A stretch of DNA of 64,000 nucleotides from Deltaproteobacteria bacterium HGW-Deltaproteobacteria-18 (GCA_002841885.1 PHBE01000007.1:302099-366098); one strand, 5' to 3'; shown: positions 36,066 through 45,247, counted from the first letter of the stretch. Numbers and translations: made by a program. Notes: generated by a model not told the origin, from the sequence alone.

Positions 36066-37526
36066 TTAGCGTTTGTCCAGGCCGCCAAGCAGGATGTACT
36101 TGGTTTCCAGGTATTCATCCAAACCCTGTCTGCCGCCTTCTCGTCCGAGTCCACTGTCCTTCATGCCGCCAAACGGGACTTCGCCCGAGGCCAAGGCGAC
36201 TTCGTTGGCGCCGACCAATCCATATTCAAGCTTGGAGACGACCCTCCACATCTGGGGTAGATCGCGGGTGAAGACATAGCTGGCCAGTCCGTAGGGTGTG
36301 TCGTTTGCAAGTTCAATGGCCTCTTCTTCACTGGAGAAGCGAATGACAGGTGCGATGGGGCCGAAGATCTCTTCCTGAAACAGGCGCATTGCCGGAGTCA
36401 CGCCGGTCACAATGGTGGGCTCAAAGAAATTGCCGCCCAGAGTCGCCGGCTTGCCGCCGCACACGATGGTGGCTCCTTTGCTTGTCGCGTCCTGCAACAG
36501 TTCGTGCATGAAGGCGAATGCCTTGCCGTCGATGAGGGGGCCCTGGGTCACGCCGGATTTCGTGCCGTCACCCAAGACGATCCTGCCGACTTCCGTCTTG
36601 AGGCGCTCCACGAATTCGTCGTGCACCGCGTCTTCCACCAGAAAACGATTGGCGCAGATGCAGGTTTGTCCGGCATTTCGAAATTTGCATCCGACGGCGC
36701 TGCGAACTGCGTCTTCAACGTCCCCTTTTTCAAAAACAAGAAACGGCGCGTTGCCGCCCAACTCAAGGGAGAGCTTTTTCATGGTCTGCGCACACTGAGC
36801 CATGAGTTTCTTTCCAACAGGAGTGGAGCCGGTAAAGCTGAGGGCGCGCACTGTTGGGCTCTGGCACAAGGCGTCTCCGATTTCGCGCGCATTGCCGGTG
36901 ATTACCGAGAATACGCCCGCAGGAAAGCCCGCACGCTCTGCCAGTACACCGAGCGCCAGCGCGGACAGGGGAGTCGCGCTTGCGGGTTTGACGATGACCG
37001 GGCATCCGGCCGCCAAGGCCGGCGCGGCTTTTCTCGTAATCATGGAGCTTGGAAAATTCCAGGGCGTTATGGCCGCCGCAACCCCGATCGGTTGGCGTAT
37101 GACCAGGGGCTGCTTGTCGTTCCACGGAGAAGGGATGACTTCTCCGTATGCCCGGCGTCCCTCCTCTGCGAACCAATCTATATATGTGCATCCCAGAAGT
37201 ATCTCCCCCTTGGATTCAGCGAGGGGCTTTCCCTGCTCCAGGGTCAATATCAAAGCGAGATCGTCAATGTTATTTTGAATTAGGGCATGCCATTTGTGAA
37301 GGATAGCCCCGCGTTCTTTTCCGGTCATTTTGCCCCATGTTTTAAATGCTTCAGCAGCTGAAGCTATGGCATGGTCTGTTTCAGATTTTCCGCAATTTGG
37401 AACTGTGCAGATTTCTTTTCCTGTTGTTTTGTTTAAAACTTGAAATGAATCTTTGCTGTAGGCATAAATCCATTCTCCGCCAACATAACACTTAGAACAT
37501 AAGAGTGATGCGTCCTGTAATTGCAT
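36066..37526 (-). CDS. Aldehyde dehydrogenase, succinate-semialdehyde dehydrogenase (GabD) type; candidate sulfolactaldehyde dehydrogenase
   Basis: 486 residues from the ATG at 37526, which has GGAGG upstream. Standard ALDH motifs are AAITPWNFPSSMITRK, SFTGSTPVGKKL, LELGGNAPFL with the general-base Glu, and FRNAGQTCICANR with the catalytic Cys. The tail PFGGMKDSGLGREGGRQGLDEYLETKYI is the GabD hallmark. NAD(P)-dependent sulfolactaldehyde dehydrogenases of Pseudomonas putida sulfoglycolysis belong to this group, so oxidation of sulfolactaldehyde to sulfolactate is plausible. Acetaldehyde or other aldehydes from the radical lyase are alternatives. A -24/-12-like promoter lies about 90 bp upstream. 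The first ~60 codons are more AT-rich than the rest. Confidence 0.85.
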   Translation of the reverse strand: MQLQDASLLCSKCYVGGEWIYAYSKDSFQVLNKTTGKEICTVPNCGKSETDHAIASAAEAFKTWGKMTGKERGAILHKWHALIQNNIDDLALILTLEQGKPLAESKGEILLGCTYIDWFAEEGRRAYGEVIPSPWNDKQPLVIRQPIGVAAAITPWNFPSSMITRKAAPALAAGCPVIVKPASATPLSALALGVLAERAGFPAGVFSVITGNAREIGDALCQSPTVRALSFTGSTPVGKKLMAQCAQTMKKLSLELGGNAPFLVFEKGDVEDAVRSAVGCKFRNAGQTCICANRFLVEDAVHDEFVERLKTEVGRIVLGDGTKSGVTQGPLIDGKAFAFMHELLQDATSKGATIVCGGKPATLGGNFFEPTIVTGVTPAMRLFQEEIFGPIAPVIRFSSEEEAIELANDTPYGLASYVFTRDLPQMWRVVSKLEYGLVGANEVALASGEVPFGGMKDSGLGREGGRQGLDEYLETKYILLGGLDKR

Positions 37527-37614
37527 TTTCTGAAAACCTCCGCATGAAAATTTCGATTTTTTTATTGCTGCTGAAGTCAATGGGGTCGTCGATAAATACG
37601 ATGCTAGCTAGAAA

Positions 37615-37629
37615 GCAAGAAGTGATCCT
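37615..37629 (-). promoter_or_regulatory. Probable sigma-54 promoter of the aldehyde dehydrogenase gene
   Basis: The minus strand reads AGGATCACTTCTTGC: the GG, the TTGC and the spacing fit, while the rest of the -24 box is poor. A start near 37603 would give a 77-nt leader. Confidence 0.45.
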
Positions 37630-37931
37630 TTTTGATCGCTCTTTCAAATATGTGTTTTAACAGTACGAATTAAATATGTTTTAATTTTTTTATGCGAACT
37701 TCGTCATGGATGAATTGTGTCAACAAAGACATATCTTTTTTTGTGGCATGTTCAGATGTGGGCATGGTGTTCGTATGTGGGCAACCAAGGCGACAGGGTC
37801 TTGCGGGAATATAGTTGGGCGACATATTTATTCCTGTCCTTTTGGTTACGACTGAATGGGGAGTCTCTCTTCGCGCATTGCGGCGGCCTGGAAAACACTG
37901 TCCCAGAGGAGATGTGATTCTGGGAGAAATT

Positions 37932-38175
37932 TTATGGATCAACTGGCGCTGAACTGGCGATGGGCAGGAATTCCGCCGCGTCACGCCCGATGCAGTCCGA
38001 GAAACGTCTCCCCTGGGCTTCGAGAAAGGCTCTGGCGCGTTCGTCAGGAAAACGACCTTGCTACCCCCTGCAGGTCCATGGCCACGATGGCATAGCTGCG
38101 GAGTCGAGGACGGAATAAATTTCGGATACGGAGTGCATGGTTTCCTTGGCTTGACTGGTGCTGGAGCGAAAAGCT
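37932..38175 (-). pseudogene. Decayed PAS-domain regulator fragment
   Basis: On the minus strand, coding-like segments occur in successive frames: SSTSQAKETMHSVSEIYSVLDS, then YAIVAMDLQG, then PDERARAFLEAQGRRFSDCIGRDAAEFLPI, ending at a stop at 37932. Joined across frameshifts they resemble the start of a PAS sensor domain of the kind found in sigma-54 activators (short helix, IVAMDLQGxIxFVNxRAxxFL). Neither an AAA domain nor an HTH follows. The remainder of 37630-38250 has no credible intact gene. Identification is by eye and tentative. Confidence 0.35.
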
Positions 38176-38259
38176 TACTTTGTGTCGTGGCGATGCACAA
38201 CCGTCGGGCAGATGCTGGAGCGGACCTGGCGGTCCGTTTTGAAAAAGATCAAATTTTGT

Positions 38260-38288
38260 TTGACAATGGCAACCCGCCTGTCTACTAA
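38260..38288 (+). promoter_or_regulatory. Sigma-70 promoter of tRNA-Lys
   Basis: TTGACA (38260-38265), a 17-bp spacer and TACTAA (38283-38288) place the transcription start near 38295, ten bases before the tRNA. Confidence 0.65.
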
Positions 38289-38304
38289 GACCTTCCGTTT
38301 GCGC

Positions 38305-38380
38305 GGGCCAATAGCTCAATTGGTAGAGCATCTGACTCTTAATCAGCAGGTTCAAGGTTCGATTCCTTGTTGGCCCACCA
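38305..38380 (+). tRNA. tRNA-Lys (anticodon CTT)
   Basis: 76 nt with acceptor stem GGGCCAA/TTGGCCC and encoded CCA, D arm GCTC/GAGC, anticodon loop CTCTTAA (anticodon CTT, reads AAG) and T arm CAAGG/CCTTG around TTCGATT. Position 27-43 of the anticodon stem is a mismatch. It marks the end of the sulfonate region, and tRNA genes are common integration sites, but I found no copy of its 3' end and no integrase nearby. Confidence 0.95.
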
Positions 38381-38389
38381 CAAAAAATC

Positions 38390-38421
38390 AGGCTGTATCG
38401 TTTTTCGGTGCAGCCTTTTTT
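38390..38421 (+). terminator. Terminator after tRNA-Lys
   Basis: AGGCTG (38390-38395) pairs with CAGCCT (38411-38416) and is followed by a T run. Confidence 0.75.
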
Positions 38422-38642
38422 CATTGCCTCACCGTCACATTATTTCCTTTGCATTCCATTCCAAAGGGGCTTATGGCTCACCTCTCTCGCGTGAGCAGAC
38501 TTGAGCCTTGAAGCCTTGCGGACCCTGTCCGACAACGGCCCGTCATCATCTCGTCTTGGAGATTTTCCATTCTTCCGGCACGTCCGGCCTTCGATTGTTC
38601 ATCACGCCAGTCGTTGATTTTCCTCCAACCACAGGACCATTT

Positions 38643-39974
38643 GTGGATTTTTCCTCTTTTTCTTTTGACCAGCGTTTGAACGTTGGCATCCGTGACTGCG
38701 GCTATGTTACTCCCACCCCCATTCAGATTCAGGCCATCCCGTCGGTGCTCGCCGGCAAGGATGTCCTTGGACTGGCCCAGACCGGCACCGGCAAGACCGC
38801 TGCCTTTGCCCTGCCCCTGTTGCAGCGCATGATCACGGACGGCATTTCCGTGCGCGGCCCGGTGAGGGTGCTTGTACTGGCCCCTACCCGTGAACTTGCG
38901 CTCCAGATTCACGAAACTTTCATTTCTCTTGGCAAGCAGACCGGCATCCGCTCCGCAGCCATTTTCGGCGGCGTAGGCGAAACTCCGCAGGTCAAGGCCG
39001 CCCGCCAGGCGAGCGTCCTGGTGGCCTGCCCCGGACGTCTGCTTGACCTCGTCAACCGTGGCTTGGTGGACTTGTCCCATGTGAGCGCCCTAGTGCTCGA
39101 CGAGGCGGACCGCATGTTCGACATGGGCTTTTTGCCCGACCTGCGTCGCATCATGGCCAAGCTGCCGGCCAAGCGTCAGAATCTGCTTTTTTCCGCGACC
39201 ATGCCTCCCGAGATCCGCAAAATCGCGGATCAGGTCCTGGTTCAGCCTGCCGTGGTGCAGGTCTCCAACACTGCTCCGCCCGAGAAAATCCAGCACACCC
39301 TGTATCCGGTTTCAGCCGGTCAGAAGATGGCCCTGCTCGAAGCATTTCTGGGCAGAACTCCGCATGACTGCGTACTCATCTTCACCCGCACCAAGCACCG
39401 GGCCAAAAGCCTTGCCCGTAAGCTGGAGCAAAAGGGCATGCTCGCGACATCATTGCAGGGCAACCTTTCCCAGAACCGCAGGCAGGAGGCACTGGATGGC
39501 TTTCGCAGCGGTAAATACAGGATCATGGTCGCCACCGACATCGCGGCTCGCGGCATCGACTGCGTGCGCATTTCCCATGTCGTCAATTTTGATCTGCCGG
39601 ATACTGCCGAAAGCTATACGCACCGCATTGGACGCACCGGCCGCGCTGACAAGAGCGGCGAGGCCATAACCCTGGTCACGCCGGAAGACTCCGCCCAGAT
39701 CAATGCCATCGAGCGCATCCTGGGTGGCCGTCTGGAGCGGGTGCGCCTTGACGGTTTTACCTATTCCAACGGCGGCAGCGAGACTTCATTTGAAGAACCG
39801 CGTCCTGCTCGCGCACCCGGCAGAACTCCCGGTCGCAATGCACCTTCGGGCAGATCAGGGCGGCCTGGACCGCGAAATGCCTCTGATTCGCGCTCTCCTG
39901 CGGGACGTTCCGGCGCGCCCCGTCGTTCAAGCGCTTCGGGACGCGTGTTCGGTGTGGCCGCTGCCGCTTCCTGA
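38643..39974 (+). CDS. rhlE: DEAD-box ATP-dependent RNA helicase, RhlE type (second copy)
   Basis: 443 residues if started at the GTG at 38643, which has AGGA seven bases upstream and gives the usual RhlE opening FSSFSFDQRLNVGIRDCGY; the frame is open back to 38508 but the extra residues look noncoding. Motifs in order: PTPIQIQAIP, Walker A AQTGTGKT, PTRELALQIH, CPGR, LDEADRMFDMGF, SAT, FTRTKHRAKSLARKLE, ARGIDC, HRIGRTGRADKSG. The C-terminal ~80 residues are Arg/Gly/Ser/Pro-rich. It is a paralogue of the helicase at 2049-3584 with a shorter, less lysine-rich tail. Such helicases assist ribosome assembly and RNA turnover. Confidence 0.92.
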   Translation: MDFSSFSFDQRLNVGIRDCGYVTPTPIQIQAIPSVLAGKDVLGLAQTGTGKTAAFALPLLQRMITDGISVRGPVRVLVLAPTRELALQIHETFISLGKQTGIRSAAIFGGVGETPQVKAARQASVLVACPGRLLDLVNRGLVDLSHVSALVLDEADRMFDMGFLPDLRRIMAKLPAKRQNLLFSATMPPEIRKIADQVLVQPAVVQVSNTAPPEKIQHTLYPVSAGQKMALLEAFLGRTPHDCVLIFTRTKHRAKSLARKLEQKGMLATSLQGNLSQNRRQEALDGFRSGKYRIMVATDIAARGIDCVRISHVVNFDLPDTAESYTHRIGRTGRADKSGEAITLVTPEDSAQINAIERILGGRLERVRLDGFTYSNGGSETSFEEPRPARAPGRTPGRNAPSGRSGRPGPRNASDSRSPAGRSGAPRRSSASGRVFGVAAAAS

Positions 39975-40023
39975 GCATGGATCTTTGGCCTGAGCGGTCG
40001 AATTATCAGTCAATAAAAGTAAA

Positions 40024-40057
40024 CCCCCTGCACGTGTCTGCGAGCAGGGGGTTTTTT
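40024..40057. terminator. Terminator between the rhlE-like gene and motB
   Basis: CCCCCTGC (40024-40031) and GCAGGGGG (40044-40051) form a stem followed by TTTTTT on the plus strand; an A-rich stretch on the other side makes it partly bidirectional for the convergent motB. Confidence 0.9.
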
Positions 40058-40091
40058 GCGTTGTTGGACAATGAGGTCGCAAGGACCGCAC

Positions 40092-40994
40092 TTAATTTCT
40101 GGAGGGCAGGGGCGGCGCGCTTTGAGGCACCGCAGGTCCGGAGGTTCCGTTGATGAGAGGATTGACGGACAGCTGGCCATTTTCCCCGGATGTCGAATTC
40201 ATGTCCACGGGGCTGCGCGTCGGATCGTTGAAGAGCAGGATGCTGACACGTCGGTTGCGGGGGTCTTCCGGGTTTTCGCGGATCAGTGGCTGTGTGGCGG
40301 CATATCCAGCCACCCGGACCATGCGCTTGGGGTCCACCCCGAATTCCTGGAGGATGACACGGGCGGATGATGCACGGTCCGTGGAAAGCTCCCAGTTGGT
40401 GTACCGGGACTGCGGACCTCCAAGAGGTATGGCGTCGGTGTGGCCCTCCACGGCAATCTGATTGGGCAGGTCGCGCACGGTGTCGGCGATGACTTTCAGC
40501 ACGCTTCGGGCATCTCCGGTCAGTTGCGCACTGGCCGAATCAAAAAAGGGGTTACCCTCCCCGTAAAGCATCTGGATGCGCACGCCGTTGTCAAAGGTGT
40601 CGATGATGAGCTCATCCTTGTATTCCTTCAGGCGCTCCTCGATCATCTTGGCCATGGCTTCCTTGAGGATTTCCTCCTGGGATTTGCCTTCGGCGAACAT
40701 GCCGGTCGTCCCTTCCATGATGAGTGGCTTGAGCTGTGGGTCGGAGGCGCTTTGACCGCCAGCCCCCATGCTCATGGAGGGCGGCAGCCCGTCTATGACT
40801 GAAAATTCCTTGAAGTAGATGGACAGCTGCTCTTTTTTCTCTTCGCTCACGTTGTTCAGGAGCCACATCAGCAGAAAGAAGGCCATCATGGCCGTGACCA
40901 GGTCGGCGTAGGCGATCTTCCAGGCGCCTCCGTGATGTCCTCCGTGTCCGCCTTTCTTGACCTTCTTGATTATGACAGCTTTTTTTTCGGCCAC
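40092..40994 (-). CDS. motB: Flagellar motor stator protein MotB
   Basis: 300 residues. A basic N-terminus (KKAVIIKKVKKGGHGGHHGGAWKIAYADLVTAMMAFFLLMWLLNN) leads into the single membrane helix; D31 in YADLVTAMMAF is the proton-binding aspartate of stators. The C-terminal half is an OmpA-like peptidoglycan-binding domain (IAVEGHTDAIPLGGPQSRYTNWELSTDRASSARVIL, RMVRVAGYAATQPLIRENP). It anchors MotA to the cell wall and conducts protons. The gene is 2 bp downstream of motA. Confidence 0.95.
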   Translation of the reverse strand: MAEKKAVIIKKVKKGGHGGHHGGAWKIAYADLVTAMMAFFLLMWLLNNVSEEKKEQLSIYFKEFSVIDGLPPSMSMGAGGQSASDPQLKPLIMEGTTGMFAEGKSQEEILKEAMAKMIEERLKEYKDELIIDTFDNGVRIQMLYGEGNPFFDSASAQLTGDARSVLKVIADTVRDLPNQIAVEGHTDAIPLGGPQSRYTNWELSTDRASSARVILQEFGVDPKRMVRVAGYAATQPLIRENPEDPRNRRVSILLFNDPTRSPVDMNSTSGENGQLSVNPLINGTSGPAVPQSAPPLPSRN

Positions 40995-40996
40995 GG

Positions 40997-41848
40997 CTAC
41001 TTCTTGCGCACTGCGCTTTCGAGTTCTTCGAAGGTGGGGCGGGACGAGCTGGGCACGGCACGTCGGGCGGCTTCGAGAGCCAGGGCCGGGGCCCAGCCGA
41101 GGGCGAAGGACATGATGGCGGTTTTGGATACGTTCAGGAGCGTGTGCTGGTCCCGGACCTGGTGTTCGACGTTGGTGGCGAAGGGCGCGACGAAACCATA
41201 GGCCATCAGGATGCCGAAGAATGTTCCGACCAGCGCCGCACCGATGTGCGCGCCCAGAACCTCCGGCGGCTCGTTGAGCGCGCCCATGGTGATGACGACG
41301 CCGAGCACGCAGGCCACGATGCCGAGGGCGGGCATGGAGTCGGCGAGTTTGTTGATGGAACCGGCGGCGATCATCTCTTCTTCGTGATGCGCTTCCATGT
41401 CGATGTCCATGATGGATTCGAATTCATGGGGTTCCATGCCGGCCATGGCGTAAGTCTTTACGTTGTCGCAGATGAAATCGAGCACGTGGTGGTTTTTGAT
41501 CACAAAGGGGTAGGGCGTGAAGATGCTGCTTTCCTTGGGCTTGTTGGCGTGGCTTTCGAGCGCGATGATTCCTTCATGCTTGGCCAGGGTCAGCAGGTCA
41601 TAGAGCGCGCGCAGCAATTGGAGATATTCGTCCTTGCCCGGAGCCTTGGCCTTGAAGGCGCTGGCGAAGCCGCCCATCGTCAGCTTGATGACCTTCATCG
41701 GCGAGGCGATGAGGAAGGTGCCGATCGCCGCGCCGAGAATGATGACGAATTCAGCAGGCTGCCACAGAACGCTGAAGTTTCCGTGGGCCATGATGTAGCC
41801 GCCCGCTACACAGCCCATAACAACAATTAAGCCAATGATCGCAAACAT
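40997..41848 (-). CDS. motA: Flagellar motor stator protein MotA
   Basis: 283 residues with four membrane helices. The N-terminus FAIIGLIVVMGCVAGGYIMAHG and PAEFVIILGAAIGTFLIA are typical, and the pair GIVACVLGVVITMG and GTFFGILMAYGFVAPFA carries the conserved prolines and glycines of the stator. The cytoplasmic loop (LLRALYDLLTLAKHEGIIALESH) touches FliG. With MotB it forms the proton-driven torque generator. The two genes form an operon with no other flagellar genes in the window. Confidence 0.95.
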   Translation of the reverse strand: MFAIIGLIVVMGCVAGGYIMAHGNFSVLWQPAEFVIILGAAIGTFLIASPMKVIKLTMGGFASAFKAKAPGKDEYLQLLRALYDLLTLAKHEGIIALESHANKPKESSIFTPYPFVIKNHHVLDFICDNVKTYAMAGMEPHEFESIMDIDMEAHHEEEMIAAGSINKLADSMPALGIVACVLGVVITMGALNEPPEVLGAHIGAALVGTFFGILMAYGFVAPFATNVEHQVRDQHTLLNVSKTAIMSFALGWAPALALEAARRAVPSSSRPTFEELESAVRKK

Positions 41849-42038
41849 CGCGCTGTAACCCGCCTCTCTCTTTGAATTGAAATACGTCGTGAATGGTGTT
41901 GGCGGAATATCGCCGTGGCAATAAGCCTATCCACCTATCGAAAAACAAGTGAAACGTCTAACCCCGAATTTCAGGCTTTTCCTCGAACCGGGTCAGAAAA
42001 AAGCTACGGGGATGTCAGTTATGCCGCCCTCTCCCTGC

Positions 42039-43367
42039 TCATTTCACTTGGCCGCGAATGGTCTTGACCCGCTCCAGATATGCGGCTGCGGAAGCAGCGT
42101 CGCCTGCGTCTTTCAGGGTAAAGGCCAGCGCCTCCATCGTGTCGGCCACGGAGGGCGCCGAGGAGCCGAAAAGTTTCTCGCGGATGGACAGGGCCTGCAT
42201 GAACATGTTCCGGGCCTGCTCCAGATCCCCCAGCTTGCGGTTGACCACTCCCAGATTGTGCAGGAGCTGAGCCACATCAGCATGATTCTGGCCGAGGCCG
42301 GCTTCGTTGATGGCGAGGGCTCGTTCGTAAAAGGACCTGGCCTCGGCAAAACGACCTTGGGCATAGTGGACCGAGGCCAGGTTGCCAAGGGAAATTGCAA
42401 TGTCGAGATGGTCCGCCGGCAAGGTCTGTTCCTGCAGTCGCAGCGCCCGGGTGAGGATTTCTTCGGCTTCGGCGAACCGGCCCTGTCTTCGCATCAGGTT
42501 GCCGAGGGCTGTCAGGGGGAGGGCCAGACGCACGTTGTCCTGGCCAAATGCAGCTTCCCCGATATTCACGGCCCGGCGCGCCGGAGTTTCGGCGTCGGCG
42601 ATCATGTTCTGGGCCATGAGAACTTCCGCCAGGCTGGTCAGGGTACTCGTGAGCCAAGGGTGCAACGGCCCCAGAGCCTTCTCTTTTATGATCAGTGAGC
42701 GTTCCAGCAGCTCCTGCGCCTTTGAAAAGTTGTTGCGGGCCTGTTCTACCCCGGCCAGATTGTCGAGGGTGCGGGCGACCTGCGGATGGCTTGCCCCCAG
42801 TTTCTCTTCCCTGATGATCAGTGCCCGCTGCAGCAGATTGTCGCCCTGATCCAGGAGCCCTCTGCGCAGATAGAGTTCGCCGAGGTTGTTCAGGGTTTCG
42901 GCCAGATCGGCGTCGTCGGGGCCAAGTCCGTCCTCCCGAATTTCAAGCGCCCTGATGAACGCGTCCTCGGCCTCGGAGGGCAGGTTCATGTCCACATAAA
43001 GCTCTCCGAGATTGCTCAAGGTCGTGGCAACTTCGGCGTGATTAAGGCCCAGGACTTTTTGGCGCATGGCCAGGGCCCTTTCCAGCGCTTCCCTGGCTTC
43101 AGGGAAGCTGCCCATGGCCGCGTAGGTCACTCCGAGGTTGTTCAGGGAAGTGGCGAGATCGGCGTTTTCCCGGGGCGTGAATTCCTGTGCAAGCGCGACT
43201 CCCTGCAAGGCGGTCGTCAAGGCTTGGTCATGGGCGCCTTTGGTGTGCTGCACAATGAACTCCCTGTTCAGGGCCAGCCATTTCTCCTGCGACGCAGAGG
43301 AGGTTTCCTGGTGGCCGGCGCAAGCCGGGATCGAAAAAATAAGCAGCAGAAGGATCAATGGATTCAT
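42039..43367 (-). CDS. TPR-repeat lipoprotein (kinesin light chain-like repeats)
   Basis: 442 residues from the ATG at 43367 (GGAG seven bases upstream). A short lipoprotein-like signal (PLILLLLIFSIPAC) puts the N-terminal Cys at about residue 16. About nine 42-residue TPR_10/12-type repeats follow, with a recurring pattern of the form A.TLNNLGELY....L..AE..F.RALEIRE..LG..H. They form a protein-binding superhelix, probably on the periplasmic face of a membrane. No catalytic domain is present and the partner is unknown. It is transcribed alone. Confidence 0.85.
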   Translation of the reverse strand: MNPLILLLLIFSIPACAGHQETSSASQEKWLALNREFIVQHTKGAHDQALTTALQGVALAQEFTPRENADLATSLNNLGVTYAAMGSFPEAREALERALAMRQKVLGLNHAEVATTLSNLGELYVDMNLPSEAEDAFIRALEIREDGLGPDDADLAETLNNLGELYLRRGLLDQGDNLLQRALIIREEKLGASHPQVARTLDNLAGVEQARNNFSKAQELLERSLIIKEKALGPLHPWLTSTLTSLAEVLMAQNMIADAETPARRAVNIGEAAFGQDNVRLALPLTALGNLMRRQGRFAEAEEILTRALRLQEQTLPADHLDIAISLGNLASVHYAQGRFAEARSFYERALAINEAGLGQNHADVAQLLHNLGVVNRKLGDLEQARNMFMQALSIREKLFGSSAPSVADTMEALAFTLKDAGDAASAAAYLERVKTIRGQVK

Positions 43368-43467
43368 GGAAAAACTCCGGATTGTGTTCAAAGTCTGATT
43401 TCTATCCGTGTAGAGCCGCAAGCACAATAAGTGCGTGTGTCCAAAAAAACGGGCGGGGCAGCAGCGG

Positions 43468-45099
43468 TCAGGTTTGGCCGGGCATCACTGCGCTGACTAT
43501 CCAGTCGATGGAACGGCCGGTGCGCAGGCCTGTGTCGATGATCCAGTCCGGTGGGACGCGCTCGTTCTTGCGGGCGTTGGAGATGGCTGCTGCGGAGACA
43601 TTGAGGAAAGACGCCAGTTCCCGGTCGGTACGAGTGCCCGAGGCCAGCTTGAGCCGCTCGATGACCATGGCCGCCTTGCGCAGGCCCATCTGTTCGGTGA
43701 TGTCGCGCACCACAACGTACATGCGCGGTTCTCCGTAGATGGCGTCGTGAAAGAGTAGCCTGGCCAGGATCGTGGAGTAGTTTCCGGCCTGATTGCGGAT
43801 GCGGCATTCCAGATGCTGTTCGCGCCGTTCGCGCAGGACGAGGTGCATGGCCTGGCGCACCACTGGCAGATCGTCCGGATGCATGAGGTCGAGGACCGGC
43901 CGCATGTCGAGGGTGTAGGCGTCGAAGGTTTGCGGCCGCCCGTATATCGAGGGGTTCAGGGTCTGGGCGGAGCGGCGCAGGATGCGTCCCTGGTCGTCGC
44001 TGACTACGACCACATCCTCCTCCCGGGCGCGCAGCTGTTCCATGAAGGCGTTCTCCTGCAGGACCTTGGCCGAAATATCCTGGGCAATCCCCAAAAGACC
44101 GATGACTTCCTGGCGGTCGTCATCAAAGATGGGACGGCGGATGACCCTGTACCAGACCTGCGGGTCGGTCAGATGGGGCACGGCAGGGTGCAGGAGTTCC
44201 TGCTTTTCCTCAAAGACCTTGAGCGCCGCCTCGATGGGAAAGCGGGCCTGTTCGGGGTCCAGAAAGTCGTATTCGCTCTGCCCGATGACCTCGGCGCGTT
44301 CGCGCCTGTAAGCCTTGAGGTAGGCCTGATTGGCCGCGACGATCCGCAGGTCCCGTCCGCTGACCCAGGCCAGGTCGGGCAGGGCGTCGACGATACGCGT
44401 GAAATCACCGGCCAACTTGGAGGAAAAGGTGAAGGGCCGCTGCTGAAAAAATCCGCTGTAGGCAAGAATCCGTCCGTCCGATCCCCGGATGGATTCGGCG
44501 CTGTACCAGAGTGTCAGGGGGGAGCCGTCCTTGCAGCGCAGGGTGACGGCTCCGTTCTCGACTTCGTTGCGTTCGTTGAGCTGGTTGACGATGCGCTTGC
44601 GTGAGGCGGCGGTGTAATAGAATTGTCTTGCGGGCCTTCCGACCAGCTCGTCCCGCGAATAGCCGCAGACCGCGCACAGGGCCGGGCTGGCGGCCTGGAT
44701 GATGCCGCTCGGGAGGACTGTAAACCCCATTTCCCGGCCGGGGCCGGTAGCCCGAAAGGTGCCCCATGCAAGGGTGATCGCGCCGTCAGTGGCCGGGATG
44801 CCGACGAATTTCCAGCTTACATGTCTCGTGCCGGCACCATCGGGAAGAATGACGCGTAACCGGGCCTCGCGCAGGGGCGGAGCGTTCTCGGGCAGGCTTG
44901 AGAATTCCCGGGTCCGGACTTCGTCCTGCAATTGCTCGATGATATCCTTGGGCGCATAGCTCCCGGACGGGGCACTTTGGATTTTGCGCACCGCCTCGTT
45001 GGCGAAGAGTACATCGCCCTTGTGGTCGAGGATCAGGACCAGATCGTCTGTGCTTGAGAGTCGCGGGGAATAGAAGGTCAGAAGATCGCTTACTGTCAT
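43468..45099 (-). CDS. Multi-PAS sensory protein with C-terminal CI-repressor-type HTH
   Basis: 543 residues with about four PAS units: YSPRLSSTDDLVLILDHKGDVLFANEAVRKIQ, then one around GIIQAASPALCAVCGYSRDELVGRPARQFYY, one at FTRIVDALPDLAWVSGRDLRIVAANQAYLKAYRRERAEVIG and one ending YGEPRMYVVVRDITEQ. The last 70 residues (AAMVIERLKLASGTRTDRELASFLNVSAAAISNARKNERVPPDWI) are a phage CI-type HTH. It therefore looks like a one-component PAS-sensing transcription regulator with no kinase domain. It is divergent from the FadL-type gene and may control it. The ligand is unknown. Confidence 0.82.
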   Translation of the reverse strand: MTVSDLLTFYSPRLSSTDDLVLILDHKGDVLFANEAVRKIQSAPSGSYAPKDIIEQLQDEVRTREFSSLPENAPPLREARLRVILPDGAGTRHVSWKFVGIPATDGAITLAWGTFRATGPGREMGFTVLPSGIIQAASPALCAVCGYSRDELVGRPARQFYYTAASRKRIVNQLNERNEVENGAVTLRCKDGSPLTLWYSAESIRGSDGRILAYSGFFQQRPFTFSSKLAGDFTRIVDALPDLAWVSGRDLRIVAANQAYLKAYRRERAEVIGQSEYDFLDPEQARFPIEAALKVFEEKQELLHPAVPHLTDPQVWYRVIRRPIFDDDRQEVIGLLGIAQDISAKVLQENAFMEQLRAREEDVVVVSDDQGRILRRSAQTLNPSIYGRPQTFDAYTLDMRPVLDLMHPDDLPVVRQAMHLVLRERREQHLECRIRNQAGNYSTILARLLFHDAIYGEPRMYVVVRDITEQMGLRKAAMVIERLKLASGTRTDRELASFLNVSAAAISNARKNERVPPDWIIDTGLRTGRSIDWIVSAVMPGQT

Positions 45100-45168
45100 G
45101 GATTAATCGGTGCTTTACGGCGATTGGCGTTGTTCATAAAAAATGAATGAAAAAGATATTGCGGTTCA

Positions 45169-45196
45169 TTGACGTTTTACTTCTGCCTGCTACAGT
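45169..45196 (+). promoter_or_regulatory. Sigma-70-like promoter of the FadL-type gene
   Basis: TTGACG (45169-45174), a 16-bp spacer and TACAGT (45191-45196), about 50 bp upstream of the start at 45248. Confidence 0.45.
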
Positions 45197-45247
45197 CCCC
45201 GGGCCCTGTCAACGATGGCGGCGCAAATCACAAGAGGGAGAAGAGAA

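Noticed and set aside
37670..38200. 176-codon minus-strand frame near the tRNA
   Set aside because: Its composition (Pro/Thr/Ser/Arg-rich, no motif) looks noncoding. The coding-like signal in this stretch is spread over other frames and is better read as a PAS remnant.
38305..38380. tRNA-Lys as a proven attachment site of a genomic island
   Set aside because: I could not find a direct repeat of its 3' end elsewhere in the window, nor an integrase gene. It is kept only as a hint.
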